Shown piece after piece: positions 32,318-44,300 of a DNA stretch of 64,000 nt (position 1 is its first letter; each line of letters starts with the position of its first letter). Made by a program: the position numbers and the translations under genes. This DNA is from Amphiura filiformis (taxonomy: Eukaryota; Echinodermata; Ophiuroidea; Amphilepidida; Amphiuridae): the NCBI RefSeq assembly GCF_039555335.1, contig NC_092640.1:40840295-40904294 (forward strand). Direction: 5' to 3'. A model generated the notes under the pieces. That model saw only the letters and a list, made by a program, of their open reading frames with translations, searched no databases and was not told where the DNA came from.

Positions 32318-35300
32318 GTAAGCCCAATATATGGATTTTCATTGTTACTTCCTATTATTCCACTTTTCTGTGTATCTTCTGTTTTACGTGGCCTATATAG
32401 ATGGTAAAATAATATGATATTTTTAGTGATTAAGGAAATAATTGAAATTCATCAACTTACGTATTCGGATAGCAACGTTTACATTTTTTTGGGACATGAG
32501 AGCACATCAGACACATCAAATTACATTCTGAATACGAGGAATATCCTTCTGATATCAAATAATTTTGATTTTGTTCGGTTAATTCGTGATACAAATTTTA
32601 TTTCAAATTAGTAGAAATTGATATTTTTATATTTTTTAGATTTAACAGTCCTCGAAGTAAACTTTATAATCTAATGATATGGACTTAAAGGGTATGTAGT
32701 TGGGAGGAAAAGCCGTCATCATTTGAAAATTGTGACCATCCTATTAAAGGTTTTTATTTAAAAAAATAATAAATTAGGTCTTTTGGGGAAAATTGTATTT
32801 TCAATACGAAAGGTCAAAATTTTCAACTGTTTGACGGCTTTTTCTCCCAACTACACACACTTTAAGTCTATATTATTAGATTCATAAAGTTTATTTCGAG
32901 TACTGTTAAATGTCAAGAATAAGAAAGAGAATTTATTTTAATTGTAGCATTGGTGTCACTTTATTGATAAATTGTGGGTCTCTTAGATAGACACAAAGAC
33001 CCATTACGTGATCAGTTACTTACAAAATCAAAGTTGAAAGACCCGTGAAAAAAAAACCAATCACTGGTCATATAATTCGTCATCCTAATCCTGTTTTATA
33101 CAGTCTATAGCACAATAGGGGAGGTGCCATTGTTCTATTGATTGGTTAAAACAGTTGACAGATTAGGACGACAAATATATATGACCACTGATTTTGGTTT
33201 TTTTCATGGATCTTTCTGCTCCAATTTTTCAAGGCTCTGTCCACGTAATGTCAATATTACCCACGTATTTGGGGGAGGGGCTTGGGGGCGCCAGCCCCCC
33301 GGGGTAAAAGCAGGGGGCTGCCAAAACGAAGGGGCGGCGAAAGAAGAAGGGACGGCAAACGAAGGGGCGGCGGAAGAAGAAGGTGCGGCAAAAAGAATTA
33401 GTAAAGAAAAAAGGGCGGAAAAAAATTGAAAAGTATAAAAACTTTTGAAAATGTGTTGCTGTTAGGGCGCTAGCGCTGATAATCCTTTTTCTTTTTTTTT
33501 TTTTTTTTTTTGCTCTTCACTTTTTCAAACCACCGGAAAAAAATTGGGTCAACCTTTTCGGACTGTTGAGGAAGGGCGGCAAAATTGAATTTTCTTAAGC
33601 CCCCGGGGTAGGAGCGGCCACGGTACGCCACTGTTACCTGATTTGGCAAACTATTACTATAACTGGAATTGAATTGAATATTCGATACACCAAGTATCCG
33701 TTATTCAATCTGATTCAAGTCGTATTTATCTTCTAACGAAGTTTGTTCATTCCACGTCGAATATTTTATTGGCAACTTTATTCGACGTGGAACAATTCGA
33801 ATGGGGAATAGGACTACTTGCTCCATGGAATATTCTAGGTAGAATTAACAAAATTACGAATGACGCCTTACAAAATAATAATAATGACGCATGTTATAAA
33901 GCTACAGAAATCGACATTATTTGCCTTCTTTCATTATCAATTCCCCATTTTACACCTGGGTGGAGTGAAGCAATTGGGAATTAAGCAATCTTGCTCAAGG
34001 ACGCAACACACTGGCCGTGGTGGGGTTCGAACCCGCAACCTTTCGATTATGAAGCCCGCGCCCTAACCATTGGGTCACCGTGCTTCCCGGTGGATAACCA
34101 ATTAGCCACGTATTAAAATCGACATAATTAAAACCATGATGAGCATTAAGAGGTTAATAACTGCGCATCGGTTATTTGGAGGGCATTGTGAAAAATCTAA
34201 ACATTTTGCCTTTAGAACCGAGGAATATCCCGAGGGGCGTAGCTTCAAGGGATATTCCGAGGACCAAAGCAAAATGTTTAGATTCTTCACAATGCCCGAC
34301 ATATTACCGATGTAAAGTTATTAACCTCATTCATAACCGTCACTTTGATCTCTTCACTGTACAAAATAACATTTTGCTCAAGTTTGTACAAATAGATGAA
34401 TTTTACATCTTCCATTTCCAAAAATCGATCAGGCTAAAACAGGACGACCAATAACAAAAGTGCGTATCACAATCTGTGCAAATATGGTAGCGCTCAATCC
34501 AAATACGGCAGCCAGCGCACGCACGATACAGCGCTCGCGGAGGTATATTTACTTTCTAACAAGTACGCATTTTGCGGTCAATTGTGAGATATTAATGACC
34601 TCGATTTGCGTTCGCGTTTTCACAAATAACTAAATGTAATTGGATGAGGTTATGAATAAAACACAACAACGTTGCAATCAGGACATGATTTTCTAATCTG
34701 AATCATCAAGTCCTTCAACATCTACACACGGCCATCGGGTCGTGCTGACGGTAAGGTAACATAAAGGATTATGGGTAATATAAAATGCCGCAAATCGGGG
34801 ACTCAGTAGTATTCAGGCTACGGTTTTCCTAACAAAAAATTCATGTGATGATAAAACGCACCTGACATAATTTTTATATCAAAATATAATTATAAAATTT
34901 TTAACGACATAATACTAAATTATTTACGGGTACCGGTGTAGCTATAGACGCCATCTGTTTGGCCGATAATCACATCAGGCCAAAAAAAACAAAACGTTTT
35001 TTCTCATGTCCCCAGAGTGATTACAAATCCAATGCGGTAAGTATTTTGTCAACACTTGAATAACATTATTTTAAATTATTTGCAGTAGGTTATCAAAAAA
35101 TGTTTTTGAATGTTATGAAAACGTTCTATACCCGTTGCCCTTTATATAACCCGACATTTAAACGTTTCTGACAACCTTTTATAACCTTTTGCGGATGATG
35201 TCGAAAACGTTTTGTGTTTGATGAGTGACTATATTCATAGTCAGACCTCTTCTGGCAATTTTACTGGTATGCATATCAATTTGTAAGCGCTATTTAGCAA

Positions 35301-38300
35301 AGTCGTGGTTCATTGAATTAATAACCGTATGACAAAACAGGCGAAAATAGTAACTTTTTGCACAAGATTTGCAATTAAAAGAGAATGGACCATTGCTCAT
35401 TCGCATGACGCTAGTATATGGACAATATAAGTGTGCTTTTTCATTAAATGACATTAAATTTGAAAAATATTGTAAGGAACGCGTGAGGTTTTGACTTTTA
35501 AAACCTACATTTTGGTTTTTAAAATGTGCTTGGATAGGTATAGTTTTCAACAGATTTACCACATTCGCCTTGCATAACATACATTGATTATTGCGTTATC
35601 TGTTGACCTAATGACGAAATGTGTTTTAGGGGCAGTATTAGCTTTCGTTTGATATTTAAAAAAATCTGATTGGATGAAGGGAACACTTGAGGTATCGACA
35701 AAAACCAATTACAGAGGCCCATTTTCCAACTAGAAGCTCCACAGCTCTTACGATGCTATGCAATCAACCGTGTAGTGTAATCAAAGACTGTGTGGAGACA
35801 ATTCGTTGCTTGCTTCGAAGCTATTGGACGAAAATATGTGCTCAGGTGTATCGAGGTGAAAACTGTGTATAGATGGTTTTTAAAAGAATCGTTTTTGTAC
35901 AGAAACCTTTTCATATGGTTTTGATTGATTTTCAAAAGGCTTTCAACAACATTAGTGGCCTCGGGAGTGTCCTCAGTTGAGTAGTTCAAATCTTATTTAA
36001 CTGGTAGGAGGCAAATTGTCAATGTTAACCAAGTTGATTCTGCCTTTCTTGATATTTCCTCTGGAGTTCCACAAGGCAGTATCCTTGGTCCTCTTCCTCT
36101 GCTATGTAAATGACATTCCCATCAGTGTCGACTGTAAATCACTTTTATATGCTATCGACAGTGCCTTGCTTCTTTCTGATAAAGATCCCCAAACAATTAC
36201 TGATAAATTGAGTCACGAATTGGTCTTCTGTAGGCAATGGATGATAGATAATATGCTCTCCCTTCATCTTGGTAAGACTGCTTATCTTTTGGAACCAAAT
36301 AAAAAAAATAATCAAATTCTGTTGATAGTTTCACTGTTTCTTGCAATGGCAAGTTAATCAATACCTCCTGTCTGTAAAATATTTAGGGGTCACCCTCGAA
36401 CATACTCTTTCCGGTAAATCAATTGCACTTAGACAATGTCGAGAACCGACTTGTTTTATTCGTTTTTATGGTCAATATGAGTTAAATAAAACCATGTGAT
36501 TCGTGCTTGATAGTTATTTTTCTAACATATAAGGCATAAAGTTATGATTGCCGGACACTCCCTTTAATTCTGAGGTGATCGAAACAGCACGGCTTATATT
36601 GCCAGTAGACTCAGCCAGCACATGTGCTTGACTGCCCCACTGATCTAACCCCGGGGATCTAAGATAGTTAGGGCGGCATGGGGGTAACAAGTTGAAAATC
36701 CAAAACAAACATACCTTTAAGAAATGGCAAATGGTGTTAAATCAAAGAATTATGATCGGAGATTACGACACTTTGGTAAAAATGTCGAGCAACATTCACT
36801 CATAAACGTAATTTTACTGTAAACGCGTATTTATGGTAACTGTTTGTATTTTATTATTCATGGAAATCAACGACGTTGGGTCCGAAACCCCCTACCGACT
36901 ATCGATCCCGGGCGACTATACGATTCTTCATGACAAAGATAAAAGAACCGGATTGAAGGTACACGATGTATTGTTGGCCAAAGCAGCCAAAAATCGATTG
37001 CATAAAGTTGTCATTAATGGGTGTTAATCCTGGAGTTAAAATTAAGCATGAAATTGTGTCTTTTAGTGTAAGATTTACATTTTTCATAGCACTAGATATC
37101 TCTTTAAATATTGGAAGTCACTAAATTAATGTACGATCTATAGAAGCTTTGATATCCCAGCAAACACAAAACGTTTTCGACATCATTCGCAAAAGGTTAT
37201 AAAAGTTTGTCAGAAAACGTTTAAATGTCGGGTTATATAAAGGGTATATTAAGAGTATAAAACGTTTTCATAACCTTAAAAACATGTTTTGATAATCTAC
37301 TGCTCGGCAAACAAAAGCGTTTTACAGAAAACGTTTAAATGTCGGGTTATATAAAGGGTATAAAAACGTTTTGATAACATTCCAAAAACATTCTTGAAAA
37401 CTTGATACAAAACATTCTAAACAGAATGTTATTTTGGGGTTGAAAAAATATTTTGCGAAAAATGTTTGCCCAAAATATTTTAAATAACGGTTTAAAAACG
37501 TTTTCATGACCTTTATATAACCCGACATTTAAATGTTATTAAAAGGTTTTGAAAAAAACATTTTAAGAACATTTCTGTTTTTGCTGGGTTCAAATATTTT
37601 AACATAATGTTATTTAAGTATGGACACAATATTTGGCAAAAATGTTTGCAAAAATAGTTTACAATAACATTTTTTGAAAACATTTAAAAATATTGTTGTA
37701 GTGTGTTTTAATACAAAACGTTTTAAAACGTTATCACGACCTTAATATAACCCGACATTTTAATGTTATTAAAACGTTTTTACCTAAACCAAAAACCAAA
37801 ATATAACTTATTTAAAATGTTTTTAAAACGTTTTTGTGTTGGCTGGGATGGTACCCCATAACAATATTATTCCCCATATAACGGATTCATTTAGGGATTC
37901 AATCATGTTTCACCGTTGTTCATCACCGATTAACAACGATGCGTCCGCGTCGTCTGCGTGGTTTACTTCGCGAGGGCAGCTTTACAAAATAATCAATGTA
38001 TGTTATGCAAGGCGAATGTGGTAAATCTGTTGAAAACTATACCTATCCAAGCACATTTTCAAAACCAAAATGTAGGTTTTAAAACCAAAATGTAGGTTTT
38101 AAAAGTCAAAACCTCAAGCGTTCCTTACAATATTTTTCAAATTTAATGTCATTTAATGAAAAAGCACACTTATATTGTCCATATACTAGCGTCATGCGAA
38201 TGAGCAATGGTCCATTCTCTTTTAATTGCAAATCTTGTGCAAAAAGTTACTATTTTCGCCTGTTTTGCCTTTAGAACCGAGGAATATCCCGAGGGGCGTA

Positions 38301-41300
38301 GCTTCAAGGGATATTCCGAGGACCAAAGCAAAATGTTTAGATTCTTCACAATGCCCGACATATTACCGATGTAAAGTTATTAACCTCATTCATAACCGTC
38401 ACTTTGATCTCTTCACTGTACAAAATAACATTTTGCTCAAGTTTGTACAAATAGATGAATTTTACATCTTCCATTTCCAAAAATCGATCAGGCTAAAACA
38501 GGACGACCAATAACAAAAGTGCGTATCACAATCTGTGCAAATATGGTAGCGCTCAATCCAAATACGGCAGCCAGCGCACGCACGATACAGCGCTCGCGGA
38601 GGTATATTTACTTTCTAACAAGTACGCATTTTGCGGTCAATTGTGAGATATTAATGACCTCGATTTGCGTTCGCGTTTTCACAAATAACTAAATGTAATT
38701 GGATGAGGTTATGAATAAAACACAACAACGTTGCAATCAGGACATGATTTTCTAATCTGAATCATCAAGTCCTTCAACATCTACACACGGCCATCGGGTC
38801 GTGCTGACGGTAAGGTAACATAAAGGATTATGGGTAATATAAAATGCCGCAATTCAGGGGACTCAGTAGTATTCAGGCTACGGTTTTCCTAACAAAAAAT
38901 TCATGTGATGATAAAACGCACCTGACATAATTTTTATATCAAAATATAATTATAAAATTTTTAACGACATAATACTAAATTATTTACGGGTACCGGTGTA
39001 GCTATAGACGCCATCTGTTTGGCCGATAATCACATCAGGCCAAAAAAAAAAAACGTTTTTTCTCATGTCCCCAGAGTGATTACAAATCCAATGCGGTAAG
39101 TATTTTGTCAACACTTGAATAACATTATTTTAAATTATTTGCAGTAGGTTATCAAAAAATGTTTTTGAATGTTATGAAAACGTTCTATACCCGTTGCCCT
39201 TTATATAACCCGACATTTAAACGTTTCTGACAACCTTTTATAACCTTTTGCGGATGATGTCGAAAACGTTTTGTGTTTGATGAGTGACTATATTCATAGT
39301 CAGACCTCTTCTGGCAATTTTACTGGTATGCATATCAATTTGTAAGCGCTATTTAGCAAAGTCGTGGTTCATTGAATTAATAACCGTATGACAAAACAGG
39401 CGAAAATAGTAACTTTTTGCACAAGATTTGCAATTAAAAGAGAATGGACCATTGCTCATTCGCATGACGCTAGTATATGGACAATATAAGTGTGCTTTTT
39501 CATTAAATGACATTAAATTTGAAAAATATTGTAAGGAACGCTTGAGGTTTTGACTTTTAAAACCTACATTTTGGTTTTTAAAATGTGCTTGGATAGGTAT
39601 AGTTTTCAACAGATTTACCACATTCGCCTTGCATAACATACATTGATTATTGCGTTATCTGTTGACCTAATGACGAAATGTGTTTTTAGGGGGCAGTATT
39701 AGCTTTCGTTTGATATTTAAAAAAATCTGATTGGATGAAGGGAACACTTGAGGTATCGACAAAAACCAATTACAGAGGCCCATTTTCCAACTAGAAGCTC
39801 CACAGCTCTTACGATGCTATGCAATCAACCGTGTAGTGTAATCAAAGACTGTGTGGAGACAATTCGTTGCTTGCTTCGAAGCTATTGGACGAAAATGTGT
39901 GCTCAGGTGTATCGAGGTGAAAACTGTGTATAGATGGTTTTAAAAGAATCGTTTTTGTACAGAAACCTTTTCATATGGTTTTGATTGATTTTCAAAAGGC
40001 TTTCAACAACATTAGTGGCCTCGGGAGTGTCCTCAGTTGAGTAGTTCAAATCTTATTTAACTGGTAGGAGGCAAATTGTCAATGTTAACCAAGTTGATTC
40101 TGCCTTTCTTGATATTTCCTCTGGAGTTCCACAAGGCAGTATCCTTGGTCCTCTTCCTCTGCTATGTAAATGACATTCCCATCAGTGTCGACTGTAAATC
40201 ACTTTTATATGCTATCGACAGTGCCTTGCTTCTTTCTGATAAAGATCCCCAAACAATTACTGATAAATTGAGTCACGAATTGGTCTTCTGTAGGCAATGG
40301 ATGATAGATAATATGCTCTCCCTTCATCTTGGTAAGACTGCTTATCTTTTTTGGAACCAAAAAAAAAAAAAAATCAAATTCTGTTGATAGTTTCACTGTT
40401 TCTTGCAATGGCAAGTTAATCAATACCTCCTGTCTGTAAAATATTTAGGGGTCACCCTCGAACATACTCTTTCCGGTAAATCAATTGCACTTAGACAATG
40501 TCGAGAACCGACTTGTGTTATTCGTGCTTATGGTCAACATGAGTTAAATAAAACCATGTGATTCGTGCTTGATAGTTATTTTTCTAACATATAAGGCATA
40601 AAGTTATGATTGCCGGACACTCCCTTTAATTCTGAGGTGATCGAAACAGCACGGCTTATATTGCCAGTAGACTCAGCCAGCACATGTGCTTGACTGCCCC
40701 ACTGATCTAACCCCGGGGATCTAAGATAGTTAGGGCGGCATGGGGGTAACAAGTTGAAAATCCAAAACAAACATACCTTTAAGAAATGGCAAATGGTGTT
40801 AAATCAAAGAATTATGATCGGAGATTACGACACTTTGGTAAAAATGTCGAGCAACATTCACTCATAAACGTAATTTTACTGTAAACGCGTATTTATGGTA
40901 ACTGTTTGTATTTTATTATTCATGGAAATCAACGACGTTAGGTCCGAAACCCCTACCGACTATCGATCCCGGCGACTATACGATTCTTCATGACAAAGAT
41001 AAAAGAACCGGATTGAAGGTACACGATGTATTGTTGGCCAAAGCAGCCAAAAATCGATTGCATAAAGTTGTCATTAATGGGTGTTAATCCTGGAGTTAAA
41101 ATTAAGCATGAATTGTGTCTTTTAGTGTAAGATTTACTTTTTTCATAGCACTAGATATCTCTTTAAATATTGGAAGTCACTAAATTAATGTACGATCTAT
41201 AGAAGCTTTGATATCCCAGCAAACACAAAACGTTTTCGACATCATTCGCAAAAGGTTATAAAAGTTTGTCAGAAAACGTTTAAATGTCGGGTTATATAAA

Positions 41301-44300
41301 GGGTATATTAAGAGTATAAAACGTTTTCATAACCTTAAAAAACATGTTTTGATAATCTACTGCTCGGCAAACAAAAGCGTTTTACAGAAAACGTTTAAAT
41401 GTCGGGTTATATAAAGGGTATAAAAACGTTTTGATAACATTCCAAAAACATTCTTGAAAACTTGATACAAAACATTCTAAACAGAATGTTATTTTGGGGT
41501 TGAAAAAATATTTTGCGAAAAATGTTTGCCCAAAATATTTTAAATAACGGTTTAAAAACGTTTTCATGACCTTTATATAACCCGACATTTAAATGTTATT
41601 AAAAGGTTTTGAAAAAAACATTTTAAGAACATTTCTGTTTTTGCTGGGTTCAAATATTTTAACATAATGTTATTTAAGTATGGACACAATATTTGGCAAA
41701 AATGTTTGCAAAAATAGTTTACAATAACATTTTTTGAAAACATTTAAAAATATTGTTGTAGTGTGTTTTAATACAAAACGTTTTAAAACGTTATCACGAC
41801 CTTAATATAACCCGACATTTTAATGTTATTAAAACGTTTTTACCTAAACCAAAAACCAAAATATAACTTATTTAAAACGTTTTTAAAACGTTTTTGTGTT
41901 GGCTGGGATGGTACCCCATAACAATATTATTCCCCATATAACGGATTCATTTAGGGATTCAATCATGTTTCACCGTTGTTCATCACCGATTAACAACGAT
42001 GCGTCCGCGTCGTCTGCGTGGTTTACTTCGCGAGGGCAGCTTTACAAAATAATCAATGTATGTTATGCAAGGCGAATGTGGTAAATCTGTTGAAAACTAT
42101 ACCTATCCAAGCACATTATAAAAACCAAAATGTAGGTTTTAAAACCAAAATGTAGGTTTTAAAAGTCAAAACCTCAAGCGTTCCTTACAATATTTTTCAA
42201 ATTTAATGTCATTTAATGAAAAAGCACACTTATATTGTCCATATACTAGCGTCATGCGAATGAGCAATGGTCCATTCTCTTTTAATTGCAAATCTTGTGC
42301 AAAAAGTTACTATTTTCGCCTGTTTAGCTCGGGCAGCTAAAGCTAAAAAGTTTTAGCTGCCCGAGCGAAGTAAACCACGCAGACGCGCCGGACGCGAGTT
42401 GTTAATCGGTGATGAACAACGGTGAAACATGATTGAATCTCTTTCAACAACGAAAAGAAATTAAAGATCGTATATAATTCACGATTATTTTATGAGGAAT
42501 GTCAGTTAATCATTGCCACTCAGCCTTACAAAAATTTCGTTGATTTTTCTGTTGATATCAGCAATAAAACTACAGAATAAAACGGCAATGTTTAGCCGCT
42601 ACCTGAAAAATACTGAATTCAACAAAGGTTCCGCACTTTCCGAATTTTACGCACTCTCGCGTAACGTGTAGTCTCGCTCGCGTTCGCGTATACGCTACAG
42701 TAAAAGTGTTGATTCATCACGGATTAACAACGGTTGGCTCCTGTACAAAGGTATAAGAAGAGTTGTTGAATCAGCAATGATTTATTACGTAAATTTGCTG
42801 TTTAACTATTTGTATATCAAAATAAAGCGTTCCAAATCTTGCTAAAGCATCAAGTTTTTGTGATCTAAGGTAATAACATTGATTCATTTGGACGTACCAT
42901 CTGAAACAGATCTAAAACTACCATTTTATCCATTAACATAATAGCAAAATTTGAACCTCTAAACTCAATATTATAGATATTGTTAAATCGATCATTTTAC
43001 CTACGAATACCCGGGTTTCTTCACCTATGATTACATAAAGCGTTAGGTGTATGCTTATAGTTCCTAATATTTCAGAAAACATATATCCCACTCTTTCCAC
43101 GGTTGTTTGATGCCATGTAAAACTTTACAAGAGGTAGAAAAAAACCCATTATCATGAAATGTAAGGTACAACTCATATTATTTGCCTAATATAAATTTCA
43201 AATATATGTAAATAGCGCCCTCAATTTGTACACAAATGTATAGGTTTATAGAATTAAAATAACCACAAAAAGGCTCAAATAGATGAATATTTTGATTAGA
43301 AATGAAAACCCATGTTAAAAATTGCTACAAAATATATATTTATACACAGTTTATTAGTGTGGCAGCTGTTGGTATTATTCTGGTATAGAATTGAACATTA
43401 TAATAATGTTTTGTTAGAAATATTAATAAATGATTAATGATCACATCAAACAACCATGTTTATACAATATGTAAATTGATTCATCCTCATTTGATAAACA
43501 AATACAGAAACTGACCTAAACTTGATTTTCAAAAATAAACTAGCATAAATTGAATAAGATCACATTGTTCTAGTTATAAAAATGAAAAACAATATTTTCT
43601 GGTTGAGCTAGCATTTTCCTAACACCCTGTGGTCTACAATATACGAAAAAGCATTAATGGAAATATATAATTTGTTTAAGATTGATTAATATGGCGACAG
43701 TGAAAACATCCCGGTGGTATTCATAGGTAACATTGGGTTATGATGTCACAATAACTATCACATGTCCTGGATTTATTTTTCAGGATTAATAATGTCACTT
43801 TTGCTTCCTATATTAAAGGCAAACATGCCTTCAATCAATGGGCAAAAGGAAAGACATTTCTATTTTGGACTTTAAAAAAGGGCCCATGTACACTTTTGGT
43901 TGGATTCGACCATATGTGGCCGTACACTACGAATGAGCCGTAAAATCGGCAAAGTGTATTCTGAGTTACAGTGTAAAATGTGCGTGAAGGTTGTATCCAT
44001 AGGTACCTCAATTTGTTGCGACATATTTCTCAAACACCGTTTAAACCAACCAATATCTATTTCTATAGCATCCTTAAATAGCTCTAGTCTTTGTTTGCTT
44101 TGAGTGGTGGGTTACAAAGCATTGTATTTTGTCTAGGTATGTATAACCAACAATTAACAATGAGAGGACATTCCTGAACCTCGTTGACTTGGGGATGATT
44201 TGACCCCCCGCATATGGTTAGCCTGCTACGCTAATTGCCTAAGTCATTTTTGTAATTTTGAGAACAAAGTACAAAATATGTTTCAAACATGCATTTAAAC

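Larger units (their letters stand above)
34206..38266. repeat. Tandem duplication, unit 1 (about 4.06 kb)
   Basis: Unit 1 and unit 2 (38267-42325) are nearly identical over the whole length at a constant offset of 4059-4060. The junction reads CGCCTGTTTTGCCTTTAGAA. Inside each unit, 35333-35590 and 38005-38266 are inverted copies of each other, and 35130-35230 and 37160-37255 likewise. It holds an RT relic and an AACGTTTT element but no gene. Both units lie in intron 1 of the VWC-like gene. Confidence 0.9.
38267..42325. repeat. Tandem duplication, unit 2
   Basis: Differs from unit 1 by scattered substitutions and small homopolymer indels only, for example near 39042 and 40362. It ends at CGCCTGTTTA, after which sequence becomes unique with a hairpin at 42326-42366. 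Confidence 0.9.

Noticed and set aside
34176-34454. Frame across the palindrome, seen in both units
   Set aside because: Nearly the same peptide appears on both strands because the DNA is palindromic; no coding signal.
35290-35580. 96-codon minus-strand frame, also at 39349-39639
   Set aside because: Its conservation comes only from the recent tandem duplication. The older copy at 23.7 kb does not keep it.
43900-44103. 67-codon frame as a duplicated ADAM exon
   Set aside because: The similarity to the ADAM locus starts just after the disintegrin exon, in the intron; no exon sequence is copied.
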